The notes beneath the pieces were generated by a model that did no database searches, was not told the origin of the DNA, and saw only the letters and a list, made by a program, of their open reading frames with translations. From Hemicordylus capensis (taxonomy: Eukaryota; Chordata; Lepidosauria; Squamata; Cordylidae): DNA of 64,000 bases. Location: NCBI RefSeq assembly GCF_027244095.1, contig NC_069658.1:265120687-265184686 (forward strand). Reading direction: 5' to 3'. Below, one piece after another: positions 1 to 10,776 of this stretch. How positions within the stretch are numbered: the stretch's first letter is position 1; the number at the start of each line of letters is the position of its first letter. A program made the translations under genes and the position numbers.

Positions 1-19
1 GATATAAACATTAAAATAT

Positions 20-41
20 AAATAAATAAATAAATAAATAT
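20..41. repeat. (AAAT)n simple repeat
   Basis: A short A-rich tetranucleotide run built from AAAT units at the left edge of the window. Confidence 0.9.
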
Positions 42-1035
42 TCCGACCCAATCAGCTACCCCACATGAAGCAAGAATGCTTAGCAGTGCCGCCTATGGTG
101 ACCCAAAGCATGTGGGGGCACACTCCATTGTTGTGTGTCCTGCTCCCTGCTGCCTCAGTCTTTCTTCTGTTCTTGCTGCTCCTTGAGGGGGGCAGGTGCA
201 ACCAGGGCCAGGCACTGGAAGGGGGCACATAAGGGCACAAAAAGGGGCTAGATTTCACCTGCAGGCAGGAGCTCCAACTTCTAAACTCTTCCATGGGCAA
301 TATGTCAAACTTCCAGTTTTACCCTTTTTTAAAAAATGAAATTTTGATTTAATGACCCTTGAGACAAAAGGTGACTGGCAAACCTAACCCTGCTCCCATC
401 TCACATATGGATTAACCAGTATCAATTTCTCCTCAGGCAGCCAGTTTGCAAAGCGAGGACGGTCCTGGAATTTAAGGCCGTTTTGTCATCACGCTCTGCA
501 AGCATCTAAGTCCCAAACACAAGAGACAAGCTGTGCCTACTCGGGCCCCTTCCTAAACTACTTTTGATTTCCGGGAATAGATTCCTAAGCAACAAAATAC
601 AGGCAGCATTGTTGTTATGTATTAAAGGTAAACATATTTCTAAATACACAGGCTACCAGTCACATGTACATTACCTGCAAAAGGTGCAGTGTACATCACA
701 GGCCTGTGATCAATACCTGACACTGTTTTGCATGCATTTTGTGCCTGTTAAGAGAATAGGGTTCCAGGTACAAAAGGAGTGTAGAGGTCCTCAAAGGAAG
801 GGCAATACACTCTGCCCATGCTCAGAGATGGTCTCCTTCCTCCTTGCGCCACATGTTGCCAGTCCAAATCTTGGCTAGAGTCTGTCTAAATCCTGTTCCT
901 CCCCCGCCCGCAAATGGAGATCAGCCAACCACACCATGCGGATTACGGCTGTATCTCAGGGAGAGTGAAAGCTAACACTGTGCGCCAAGCTAGCGTCGGC
1001 GGACGAGGAGCCGGTTTCTAGTCCAGACCAGTAAT
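42..1035. other. No recognised gene or repeat
   Basis: Unique-looking sequence with only short open frames that carry no recognisable domain. GC and CpG content rise towards the right end, where the promoter-like segment begins. If a third zinc-finger gene lies to the left, this stretch would be its first intron. Confidence 0.5.
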
Positions 1036-1690
1036 CCGAAACGAATCCTCTTGCGCATCCGCAGATGGTTCCGCCCAAGTGGTGAGATGCAAAGAGCAGA
1101 CCCGAGCATGCATGGAAATATATCTCTATATCTGGTGGAACCTCACTCCCCCCCCCCCGCCCTTGGCGCTTTGATTCCTGGTGGTTTTGCTCGTCCCTAC
1201 CTGGTGATAAGGAAGCCAGAGCTCATGCGGGTCAGTGAAGGCAGCTGCGACTTGGATCCCCTGTCCGGTGGCGCCCAGAAATGTGTGGGTGGAGCGGGAG
1301 GAAGCCTTTTGTGCGGCTAATTCAATCTCCCCTTGACTCCGAGCTTAATGGCCGAAAGGGCTGCAATCCTGACTCCACCAGACCCCTCACCCGCCTCTCC
1401 GATTCATTTAGGACTCCTAGAGAGCTTTAGAGATGGAGATCTCCCCCGCCCCTCTTGGTTTAGAAAGCAGCTGCTGTCGAGCGCGGGCTTCCCGTCCACA
1501 ATGGAAGAGCAGACGGCGGAGGCGGCGGCGGCGGCAGAAGAGGAGGAGGAGGCGGCCGCTTGCCCCAACTACCTCTGACCCAGGAAACTCAATCCTAAAG
1601 GCCGATCCGACCAGACAAAGAAAGAAGCCTCTTCGCAATGTCAGAGCCCTCTGGTGGCCAACGGAGAACATTTGCAGGGATTTAGGAAGG
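1036..1690 (-). promoter_or_regulatory. GC-rich 5' region of a probable third zinc-finger gene
   Basis: A CpG-rich segment. Around 1498-1600 it contains the same short landmarks, in the same order, as the 5' regions of the two zinc-finger genes near 15.1 and 23.65 kb: a CACAATGGA block, a purine-rich GC tract, then a GACCCAGGAA block followed by CTCAA (all read on the plus strand). In the other two cases a minus-strand zinc-finger exon lies 2-3.5 kb to the left. Here that position is outside the window. I infer this is the promoter or first exon of another minus-strand family member. A plus-strand frame opening at the ATG near 1501 (MEEQTAEAAAAAEEEEE) is low-complexity and ends after 25 codons, so it is not treated as coding. 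Confidence 0.45.
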
Positions 1691-2356
1691 TCCCCTCTGA
1701 GAAAACCTACTACTATAAGTTTCCACTTTTTAATTAGACAAAGAAAACACGCGCGCGCACAAAATCTGGCATCTCAAGTTGAGCCCCCAGAGCGTGTGCA
1801 GAGTGCTTTGAGCATTTGCAGAATGTCCCTCTTGAAAGGCATCACCATATTTTCTCTTAAAGAGTCAGTTTCATAGATTCAGATAAGGAAAATTTAAAAG
1901 TACCATACAAGGTACTCTGTTTTTGGTTTTTGGTTCTTTTCTGGCTTTACAGCCACCTGGTCTGGAAACTAGCCAGGAGGATTTCCGCTGCATTATATTT
2001 AGGCCAGTGAATTTCTGGTTGTTAGGCAGCCCTTCGTTTCCTTCAGCGCTGCCTCCAAAAGTGGCCAGCTAGATTCCCTGAGGAAGCTCACTGGCAAGCT
2101 AGGATGGTGATGTCATCTCCCTTTTGTTTGCTCCAGTATAATAATCAGAGGTATACTGCCTTTCAATATGGAGGTTCTATTATTCTTATTCTCCACTCCC
2201 CACCCCCCACGCTCCTAATTTGCTGACAGCTATTGATAGACCTAGCCTCCTACCAGCTTGGCCAATTCTCTATCAACAGGATGTATAACAGTTGCTTCAA
2301 CAACCTCATCAGACCCAGAACCTATCCATAATCCCAATCTACAACATCAACCAATT

Positions 2357-2358
<2 letters not shown>
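1691..2358. other. No recognised gene or repeat
   Basis: Unique-looking sequence. A CG-alternating run (cgcgcgcgc) near 1750 is the only notable feature. No coding signal was seen on either strand. Confidence 0.5.
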
Positions 2359-2387
<29 letters not shown>

Positions 2388-2388
2388 T
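2359..2388. repeat. (AC)n microsatellite
   Basis: About 15 uninterrupted AC dinucleotides. Confidence 0.95.
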
Positions 2389-2621
2389 TCATTCATCTTT
2401 CTCCTTTTTCTCTCCAAGGGAGCTCTTACACCTTTATCCATTTCAATTTCATCAGTGTAGTTTGTCCGGCTGGAGTAAGGAATGGTGAACCTCTGAAATA
2501 ATTTATGGTACTATTTAAAAGCAAGGAACTTTGGTCCTTTGCAACTGGTAATTCTCTTTCCTTTAGAAAAGCAAAATCAGTGCTGCTGGTGCAATCCATC
2601 TATGATGGGAACACTACACAT

Positions 2622-2630
<9 letters not shown>

Positions 2631-2656
<26 letters not shown>

Positions 2657-2666
2657 TTTTATTTAT
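2631..2666. repeat. (TTTA)n simple repeat
   Basis: Nine TTTA units. They adjoin the 3' end of the minus-strand LINE fragment that follows, as is usual for the tails of these elements. Confidence 0.9.
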
Positions 2667-3605
2667 ACCCCGCCCAAACTTACATCTCTGGGCGGCTAAC
2701 AACAATTAAAACACATATAAAAGTTAAAACAATACAATAATTTAAAAACCATAAAATTAACAGTATTTTTAAATTAAAAACCTGAGAAGGCTTGGGTAAA
2801 AAAAAGGGTTTTCAATTTTTTTAAAAAAATAGCCAGAGATGGGGAGGATCGTAAGCAGGGAGCTCATTCCACAATCTCGGGGCAGCATCTGAGAAGGTTC
2901 ATCTCTGTGTGACCACCAAACAAGTTGGCGGTAACTGGAGACGGACCTCCTCAGATGACCTCAATGGGTGGTGAGGTTCGTAGCGAAGAAGACACTCTCT
3001 TAAATACCCAGGACCTGAGCAGTTTAGGGCTTTATAAGTTATAACTAGCACTTTGTATTTTGCCCGGAAACCTATCAGCAGCCAGTGTAACCCCATCAGC
3101 AAAGGAGTAATGTGGTCTCTCTGAGATGACCCAGAGACCAAACTGGCTGCTGCACAGGGGCGTAGCTAGGGGAGAAGGGGCCTGTGTTCATCCCTCTCTC
3201 TGGCGGCCCCTCAGATTGAGGGAGACAATGGAGAAAATGGAGCTGGAGGGCCCTCAGGAGCTGGGGGCCCGTGTTCTTTGAACCCTTTCGTTCAATTATA
3301 GCTATGCCCCTGCTGCCGCATTCTGAACCAACTGAAGTTTCCAGACTATGTACAAAGGCAACCCCATGTAGAGCGCATTACAGAAGTCAAGTCTGGAGGT
3401 TAGTTACCAACAGATGTACCACTGTTTTGAGGTCATTGATCTCGAGAAACGGATGCAGCTGGCGTATCAGCCAAAGCTGATAGAAAGCACCCCTGGCCAC
3501 CGCCTCAACCTGAGAAACCAGGGAGAGGTGTGGATCCAGCAGTACTCCCACATTTGTGGGTCTTGGTCCGGCAGCTAAAGAACAATGATCTGCAAAGTGA
3601 TGGAG
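2640..3605 (-). mobile_element. L2-type LINE, 3' fragment of reverse transcriptase ORF
   Basis: Read on the minus strand, the segment encodes pieces typical of the C-terminal end of L2 (Maui-like) reverse transcriptases. One is a stretch like VSQVEAVARGAFYQL near the right end. Another is the HITPLL...LHWL block followed by FRAKYKVLVITYKALN and GPGYL around 2900-3141. The frame is interrupted several times and the 5' part is missing, so this is a dead fragment. A 158-bp palindromic element has inserted in the middle (3155-3312). The left end runs into a TTTA tail. A second fragment of the same family, covering a partly overlapping portion, lies at 27751-28149. Confidence 0.75.
3155..3312. mobile_element. 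hAT-like MITE (CAGGGGCGTAGCTA termini), copy 1
   Basis: A 158-bp non-autonomous element beginning CAGGGGCGTAGCTA and ending TAGCTATGCCCCTG. The ends are imperfect inverted repeats. It is flanked by an 8-bp duplication (CTGCTGCA at 3147-3154, CTGCCGCA at 3313-3320, one mismatch), which fits hAT-type insertion. The interrupted host is the L2 fragment, whose sequence continues across the gap when compared with the copy at 27.77 kb. Confidence 0.8.
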
Positions 3606-4262
3606 AAACCATAACCTCCTTAAATTCTGTATTGCAAACTTTTATTAAAGGCAAAAGAGGAACAGAAGCAGTTCAAAAGAGAAAAGCTGGCAACCTTAGA
3701 CCTCAGGCTCTCTCCAGTTATAACTGAGGGAGTATTTCTCATGAATGTTCTCCATTCCTTCCTAAGGTGATTTTTCATGTGATTTTCATGGCTGGCCCAA
3801 CCATGAGGTAAACCGAAATGGTGACCTCTGCTGGCAGCAAACAAGACCTGCCCATATACATACACAAACATCAGCCCACTTGCCCAGGCAGTCCCTGTGC
3901 CTGCTGCAGTCAAAAAGAAGAAGAGAGGTGGTGACCTAGCTTAGCACTCGCCTAGCATCCACTTCCCTTTCCACTTCCTCATGCTCCTTTTCAAATTCCT
4001 CTTCCCCCCCCCCACAACACTTTTCCATTCAAAAACTGCCTCTTCCCGTTCCCAGACCTCGAATCTGATTCCTCCCCCATCCACCCCAGCAGGATTCCAA
4101 ATGCATTTGTGCTTACAGAGTGTGTGTTTATCCCAAGATTTCTCCAAGATCACAGGCTCACAGCCATTTCAGACTCTATCAGTGTATGTAGAGTTAGGAT
4201 TTTTTGTGGTGGTGATGGTTGTTGTTCCAGTGTGCTTCATTTTACATTTATTCACATTATTA
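3606..4262. other. No recognised gene or repeat
   Basis: Unique-looking sequence with no coding signal that I can support on either strand. Confidence 0.5.
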
Positions 4263-4505
4263 ATTATTAAATAATAATAATAATAATTATTATTATTATT
4301 CTCTACATTTTATATCCCGCTCTTCCTCCAAGGAGCCCAGAGCGGTGTACTACATGCTTAGGTTTCTCCTCACAACAACCCTGTGAAGTAGGTTAGGCTG
4401 AGAGAGAAGTGACTGGCCCAGAGTCACCCAGCAAGTCTCATGGCTGAATGGGGATTTGAACTCGGGTCTCCCTAGTCCTAGTCTAGCACTCTAACCACCA
4501 CCCCA
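4263..4505 (-). mobile_element. tRNA-derived SINE
   Basis: On the minus strand the right end carries a pol III A-box-like GTGGTTAGAGTGCTAGAC and a B-box-like GTTCAAATCC, as in tRNA-derived SINEs. The body, including a CAGGGTTGTTGTGAGGA block and a GGGATATAAAATG-like end, runs into an AT-rich trinucleotide (ATT)n tail at the left. This arrangement is typical of abundant squamate SINEs. A plus-strand relative lies at 23238-23445. Confidence 0.75.
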
Positions 4506-4539
4506 CACTGACATCTCCTGCCATTAGGCAAAGAGGCAC

Positions 4540-5035
4540 ATCTTACAGGAGAGCTGGTCTTGTGGTAGCAAGCATGAATTGTCCCATTTGCTAAGCAGGG
4601 TCCACCCTGGTTTGCATTTGAGTGGGAGACTAAATGTGAGTACTGTTAGATATTCCCCTTAGATGATGGGGCCGCTTTGGGAAGAGCATCCTTCTGCAGG
4701 GGTGTAGCTATAATTGAGCAGATGGGTTCAAAGAACCTGGGTGGCCCAGCTCCACTCATCCCTATTGTTTCCATTATCCCCCTCGGTCCGAGGGACTGCC
4801 GGAGAAAGGAGTGAACACGGGCCCCTTCTCCCCTAGCTACACCCCTGAGCACCTGCAGGCTTGCATGCGGAAGGTTCCAGGTTCCCGGTTCCCTCGCTGG
4901 CATCTCCAAGATAGAGCTGAGAGAGACTCCTGCCTGCAACCTTGGAGAAGCCACTGCCAGTCTGGGTAGACAATACTGAGCTAGACTGACCAATGGTCTG
5001 ACTCGGTATAAGGCAGCTTCCTGTGTTCCTATGTA
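4540..5035 (+). mobile_element. Chimeric 5S rRNA/tRNA-headed SINE, copy 1
   Basis: The head (about 4553-4655) resembles the internal half of 5S rRNA. It contains GCTAAGCAGGGTC and TGGGAGAC at the spacing seen in vertebrate 5S genes, ending in a TACTGTTAG block. After a short spacer the sequence becomes the lower half of a tRNA-derived SINE (GGAAGGTTCCAGGTTC, then CTGGCATCTCCAAG). The body and tail follow (GACAATACTGAGCTAGA, GACCAATGGTCTGACT, AAGGCAGCTTCCT). The same body follows a complete tRNA-type head at 32947-33130, so this is a head-fusion SINE. A 151-bp MITE (4697-4847) interrupts it. Confidence 0.8.
4697..4847. mobile_element. hAT-like MITE (CAGGGGTGTAGCTA termini), copy 2
   Basis: Same terminal motif as the element at 3155-3312, starting CAGGGGTGTAGCTA and ending TAGCTACACCCCTG, here inserted in the 5S/tRNA SINE. 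The flanking duplication is no longer clear, so this copy is probably older. Confidence 0.75.
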
Positions 5036-7512
5036 AATGGTGTATGGGGGGGGCAGTCCCAGCATAATACCCTCCCAGTTGCCCATTGTTCCCTTCTGCT
5101 TCTTTTTCGATCCTGAGCCCTTTTCAGACAACTTTTAATTGTTTTGCTATGTGAGCTGTTTTATGGAATCTTTTTTCTTAAAGGGTGCTACTGTATATAA
5201 ATGTACTAATTAATTTTTTAAAATGCCTTTTTTTTAACCAGTCAGTCAGTTTAGGGACATCCTTTTGGACAATTCACAGACACCCAATAGATGGTATGCA
5301 GTGGCAGGTAGTTTCCCCAGCCCCCTCTGTCTTCATTTTTTAAAAACCAATATTAGACCGGGGGGGGGGGTGTTGCTGATTACCCTTTTCCCTTCCTGCC
5401 ATTTGTTCTTTCAAAATCACTCTCCTTGCACCAACTATTTGCCCATGGGAAGAAAAGCAGTTGGGGGGAAATTTTGAGTGGAAAAATTGCTGAACTTTAA
5501 GGGAGGGTTAAGTAGTCCCTCCCTCCATGTTTCTCCACTCAAAATTACAACTTCTGGATGTTTTGGATTAAAAACAAACATTTGAGGGAAAGATTCATGT
5601 GACTGAGTCATATCTACTTTTGGCTGTGGTCTGCTTGTTGACCATCCTGAAAACTTTGTAGAGTCTTCCACAAACCTGACTCACTGCTCATTGCTGAGTT
5701 CATCATTTATTATTATTTTTAATTTATGAATAAGGTCCTTATTTTCTCTCTGTGTGTGGCCCATACTGCTCTTTCTCTTTTCTCTGCACTGCAGTCTTGG
5801 TTAATCAGTTTTTATTCCATCCCTCTCTTTATCTGTGCCCCTTCCTCACTTTGCCTTATTTCCACTCCGTGTTGAGTGCAGCAGCAAAAGTCCACATGGC
5901 TTTCACCTTCCCAGGGACAGCAGCAGCCCTGTGTTTTAAAACCCAGATCTGCTTCACACGTGCATAAAACAGAGAATGGAGTGCAACTGAAAGAGTCCAA
6001 CAGGTCTATGGTGGGAGGGGATTACTGAATCCTGCCCTCTTCTCCAGCATTTTCTCCTTTCCCGCAAGGTATTTTTCTCCCAGCTGTGCTCAGGGGTGGG
6101 GCTATTGGGCTCAGCCTCATTTCTGTCTCTATGCATTCATGCTGGGGGTGATGGGACATCTGTAGAGCTCAGATTGCCTACCCAACATTGCATGAAGAAT
6201 TATGACTGAATAGGGCTTGTGTGATTACTCACATCATGTATAAATAGGCTATATCACAGATTCAGAACAGCAGACAGATTTTTCATACCACCTCAAACAC
6301 AATGCTTTTCACTGGAATCTGTTCACACAGAACTGGTCATTTGGAGCTGGTTCACACATACACTTGATAGCTACAGCTGAATGTGCAAACTATTGCAAAG
6401 AACAGTGGCTGAAGTGATATGAAAGTTTTATCTGTGGCAGTATATCCTTAAGAGCCATCTGCTCCCATTTAGATTATATTTATTGCTGATTTTAAATTCT
6501 GCACATAGCTTTGGATTATCTTCTGGATAAAAGAGCAGGATTCCTAGAAATACATGCCTGAGATAGCCAGTTTTTACACACAAATCATTCCTTGATGACA
6601 CACTCATTTTATGATCAACTTCCCAGATAAAACCAGGCTTATATTAAACTGACTGACGGGATACCATGAGGACAATTGGGCAGATAAGAGGAAAAGTAAT
6701 TCAGAATGTTTCGTAACAACTTACTTTATTTTGTAAGGAAAATTTAATTTAGCTGAGAAGTGCTTAGAAACCATAGTTGTGAGTGGTGTAGAATATCATA
6801 CAACTCTGTAAAAGTGATACTTCATTCATTTCAATATCAGGCTGGAACTTCCCAAGGATTAGATGGCCTATTGGTAAGTAACAATATGAACTACAGAAAC
6901 GTTTTGCTGGTTCCTAAAACAATTCCAGAAAAATACTCTCTTTTCCCATGAGGGAGCGCTTACTGAAAAATCTCAAATTGTGCAGTGCTGCTAGGTAAGC
7001 AAAACAAACAGGATGCATCAGAAAGAAACTAAAATTATAGTTACAGAAATATCCTAATATCAGATGAAGTACAATTAGTTAGTCTCTCTGAGTTCAATGG
7101 GGATTTACTTTACAGGATTGCAACTCCAATGATTTAATTGGTTTCCGCACTCTGAATTCTTCTGACCATTCCTCTTCAAAGTGCACACAATAGCTGAATG
7201 GAGTTCAACAAGTAGAGAACAGCATGGTGATTGATGGCATGTTCTAAAGATCAAGATACTCAATTTTGTTTTTAAATATCCATCTTAATTCAGGATGACT
7301 CTGTCTAAATCAGTTACCTTGATCTCTCAGAAACCTGGGCCAAATTGGAAAACAAATAACAACCTCTCCATGTTTATGCCTTTTTTGTATCTTACTTTTC
7401 AAAAATCAGCATATTGGGGGAAATCTGAAAAAAAATTTCTGTAAAACTTCTGATATTTCTACTGGTCTTGTTGATTATCGAAGCCAAGAAACAGCCAGCC
7501 CATTCCTTAGCT
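5036..7512. other. No recognised gene; probably unique intergenic sequence
   Basis: No domain-bearing frame and no convincing repeat, apart from a weak partial match near 7050-7130 to the short GCAATCCTA-type MITE listed at 61292. A G-run lies at 5361-5370. Confidence 0.45.
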
Positions 7513-7783
7513 CAGAGGTTCCTAACCTTGTGTCTTCAGGTGTTGTTGGACTACAGCTCCCACCATCCAAAGGTCATTGTGGTTGGGGATCAGTGTTCCC
7601 TCTAACAGGGATTCCCAGATGTTGTTGACTACAACTCTCATAATCCCCAAGCAAAAGCCATTGCAGCTGGGGATTCTGGAAGTTGTAGTCAACATCTGGG
7701 AATCCCTGTTAGAGGGAAAACTGCTGGGGATGATGGGAGTTGTAGTCCAACAATATTTGGGGGCCCAAATTTGGAAACTCCTG
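7513..7783. mobile_element. hAT-like palindromic MITE (ACTACAACTCCCA family), interrupted
   Basis: Two inverted arms, each carrying an ACTACA(A/G)CTCCCA core, are flanked by an 8-bp duplication (CCTTAGCT at 7505-7512, CTTTAGCT at 7784-7791). A second MITE sits inside it at 7591-7723. At least seven further relatives lie in the window. Confidence 0.8.
7591..7723. mobile_element. hAT-like palindromic MITE (CAGTGTTCCCTCTAA termini), nested copy
   Basis: A nearly perfect hairpin, starting CAGTGTTCCCTCTAACAG and ending in the matching inverted sequence, inserted in the larger MITE. The 8-bp duplication is TTGGGGAT (7583-7590) and CTGGGGAT (7724-7731). The duplicated octamer fits the hAT preference nTnnnnAn. 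Confidence 0.85.
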
Positions 7784-7877
7784 CTTTAGCTGAACATGGG
7801 AATCCTCAGCTGTGCTTGGGTGCTTAGATGCTGAATCATAACTAATTTTTTTTAAAAAAATACCACATGGTCTAAAA

Positions 7878-8010
7878 CAGTGTTCCCTCTAACAGGAATT
7901 CCCAGATGTTGTTGACTACAACTCCCATAATCCCCAAGCAAAAGCCATTGCAGATGGGGATTCTGGGAGTTGTAGTCAACATCTGGGAATCCCTGTTAGA
8001 GGGAACACTG
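7878..8010. mobile_element. hAT-like palindromic MITE (CAGTGTTCCCTCTAA termini), solo copy
   Basis: Nearly identical to the copy at 7591-7723, about 150 bp away, but not nested. Flanking octamers are GTCTAAAA (7870-7877) and GTCTCAAA (8011-8018). Confidence 0.85.
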
Positions 8011-8120
8011 GTCTCAAACCACATTCATGGTTTTTAAAAAGTTATGATATCCAACAGTTGTTGAGCCTAGGGTTGTCAGCTTTTGAAATAAACAGAAATC
8101 CAGACAGAACCTGGGAGACA

Positions 8121-8184
8121 GTGTGGTAGTATCAGAGGGTGGAGCCAATTATGTGTGGTAGTATCAGAGGGTGGAGCCAAGGCA
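8121..8184. repeat. 32-bp tandem duplication
   Basis: Two adjacent copies of a 32-bp unit containing GTGTGGTAGTATCAGAGGG. No function is visible. Confidence 0.8.
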
Positions 8185-10282
8185 GGTAGTCTTGAGGGGC
8201 AGAGCCTGTTATTTTTAGCACGCCCAGGAGCAGAGCCCAGCACAGTAGTGGTCTATTCAGAGAAAATAACGTGCAGAAGGAAAATAAAATGGCCTTCTTT
8301 TGCTCTAATGGCAGCTGTCCCAAAAGCAATAAACCCTCAGACACGCTAGTCTCTTATGGCCGGTTGGTCAACCTAGTTGAAAGAGTAAAGACCAACAGTC
8401 ACCCCCATACGGATGAAAAACTCAGATGACAAATAGGTCAAAGGCCATTTCTTGGAAATTATATAAATTTTATATAAAGGGGCATTTCCCATGGAATTCT
8501 CTGTATTTAGATATGTATCCCTGAGTACAAGTACCATTTCTCTGTCAAGGTTAAATCAAATGGCACACATGAGAGTGGGCGTGTGGTTCCATTTAAAAAC
8601 ACACACAAGCAGGCCGAGAAGAACGCCCCACAAATAGATGCCATTGTGCTAACCAAGAGCCCAGACTCCATGATAAGGCAAAACAGAACTCTCAAAGTCA
8701 ATCTTCCCTTGGCAGTACCACCTAGTGGCCCTTGTGCTATTATACAACTAACATCACATGCTCACACATCCTTTGTATTTGATGGCAATGCCCAAGAACA
8801 CCAAATATCATGAGGAGCAGCCCCAAGAAATGGAGTAATTTGGAGAAAGTCTAGCAAAATAAGAAAAGGTTCTTCAGGTTTAACTCAGACAAGCATATTG
8901 ACCCCTCGTGTCATTTGAGAATGCATTTAATGTGTGATGGGAACTGATCCGCTCTGTTTTCAAGCACTGAACAGAGCCTCCTCAAAGTCTGAATACTTAC
9001 AGCTCCAGTCATGCTAGAACCAGCCGTCTAATGCAATGTGCATTTAAACCAACTACATTCGTTCACTGATGCACCCAAGTGACAATGTAAGGGATGGAAC
9101 TTGATAGCTGAACTTGCAACTGGTTGTCTGCAGAGTGGCCCAGGGAGTCTAATGGTGGAAATTTTAAAGAGCTCCATGGAAGAGGTGCAGTGTATTCGGA
9201 ATCTATGGACCAGCACCCACTATTTGGATGCAAATTATGTTAATTGCATGCAAATTAAATATGAAGAGACAAAGATGCTCTTATGTACTTCCAGCATGCC
9301 CCTTGGAACTGAACAAGCCATTGAACCATGCTCTTAAAGAAAAATGAAAATAATTGGGATGTGACATGTATGCATAGTACTATGAACAGAGCATCTCAAG
9401 TGGAGGAGAAATGGCTGTTTTGTCCTCTTGTACCAGGAAAACAATGGGATCGTGTATAACTATCCTGTAGAATACATTGCTGTAATATTTATGGGAATGT
9501 AATGGATCCATTTCATATTAGACATTCTGTGAATCACAAACATTTTTAAAGAACATCTTACATAAAGGAGAAATACCAAGCATAAAATATCCTGCTAAAC
9601 CAACAATATTCTCCAGGGGACAGGTAAAAGCGTTGCTCTTTGGGAGTTTCAGAGTTCCATTCCAGTCCTCATCTGAAGACAGCATGAGTTCATCCTGGAT
9701 TGGTGGGAATGCTGCACCCAGTTCTGCTGCTCTTGCCTCCTCTCTTTGAAAAGTACATTGGGAAAAATGGAGAACACAATCATGTAACAGTTTCAAGGTT
9801 TGGAAATCAGCATTTCTCAAACCTCTTTAGCTTATTGAGGAAATGCATGGTGGCATGCACAAAACCACAATTTCTATGTCTCCCTATAAAGAACAGACAT
9901 ACATATATATCAGGAAGCTTTTGAGGTTAGCAGAAAGCAGCAAAGGGTGTTTAACAGAGTTGTTCAAAATGGAAGTAAGGGGGTTGCTTTTAACAATGAG
10001 GATAATCAACCACCAAAACAATCTCTGAAGGAAAATGGCAGCCGCCCTGCACAGAGATCAAGCGCTGATCTATATCTTTAGCAAAATCATGTTATAATTA
10101 TTCCTGGACTGTACCAATTCAGGCTGCAGGCAGAAGATCATATTTTTAAATCCTCTCCCGCATTAAGAAAGAAAAACTCTCCCTGTATGAAGAAAGCTAG
10201 CACATAAACAAAGCGAGAAGAAAGACTCGAGTTGGATTCACACTCCCTAATGTGCTTGTTTTCTACATTCAGAGAGCTTCGT
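8185..10282. other. No recognised gene; downstream flank of the zinc-finger locus
   Basis: No domain-bearing frame was found on either strand. The sequence appears unique, with moderate AT content. Confidence 0.45.
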
Positions 10283-10480
10283 TAAGCTCCCTTATACCAA
10301 GCCAGGCCATTGGTCCATCTTTTTTCAGTGCTATCAACACTCTGGTAGTGGTTTTCCAAGGTTTTGGACAGAGGCTTTTCCCTGCCCTACCCGGAGATAC
10401 TAGGGATTGAACCAAGGACCTTCTATGTACTGTACAAAGCAGGCACTCTTCCACTGACCTATGGCCTATCCCCATTTTAT
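10283..10480 (-). mobile_element. tRNA-derived SINE, diverged
   Basis: On the minus strand an A-box-like CATAGGTCAGTGGAAGAG and a B-box-like GGTTCAATCCC are followed by the body found in other tRNA-headed SINEs of this window, ending with a GACCAATGGCCTGGCTTGG block and AAGGGAGC at the left. It is diverged and without a clear tail, so probably old. Confidence 0.7.
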
Positions 10481-10776
10481 GCTTTAATATGGGGAACACA
10501 AGCAATCCCTTCATCTGCAGTCTGAAGTGATTCCGTTCAGAAAGATCTCTTCCACCTGATCTTGCTGATTCACCTCGAGTGTCCTTTTCTGAAAGGAATG
10601 CTCTACTTCAGGAAGCAGGCTTGATCCTAAAATCACTGAGGTGATGTCTAGTGGGCTTGGCAAACAGATGGAATGACCAGAATGCCCTCTCATCCCAGCC
10701 TCCAGCTTTGCTGCTGGTCAAAGCGGCTTGTATGCTTCAGATTTCCAACGGTGTACACCCTTGAGAGAGCAATTTG

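Noticed and set aside
1433-1876. Plus-strand open frame of 147 codons with Arg-rich run
   Set aside because: It overlaps the GC-rich 5' block on the wrong strand. The Arg run is a by-product of the GGC/GGA repeat, and no domain or splice support exists.
4553-4655. Possible 5S rRNA gene
   Set aside because: Only the internal half of 5S is present, diverged and followed by SINE sequence.
4646-5131. Minus-strand 161-codon frame
   Set aside because: It is antisense to the 5S/tRNA SINE and its nested MITE.
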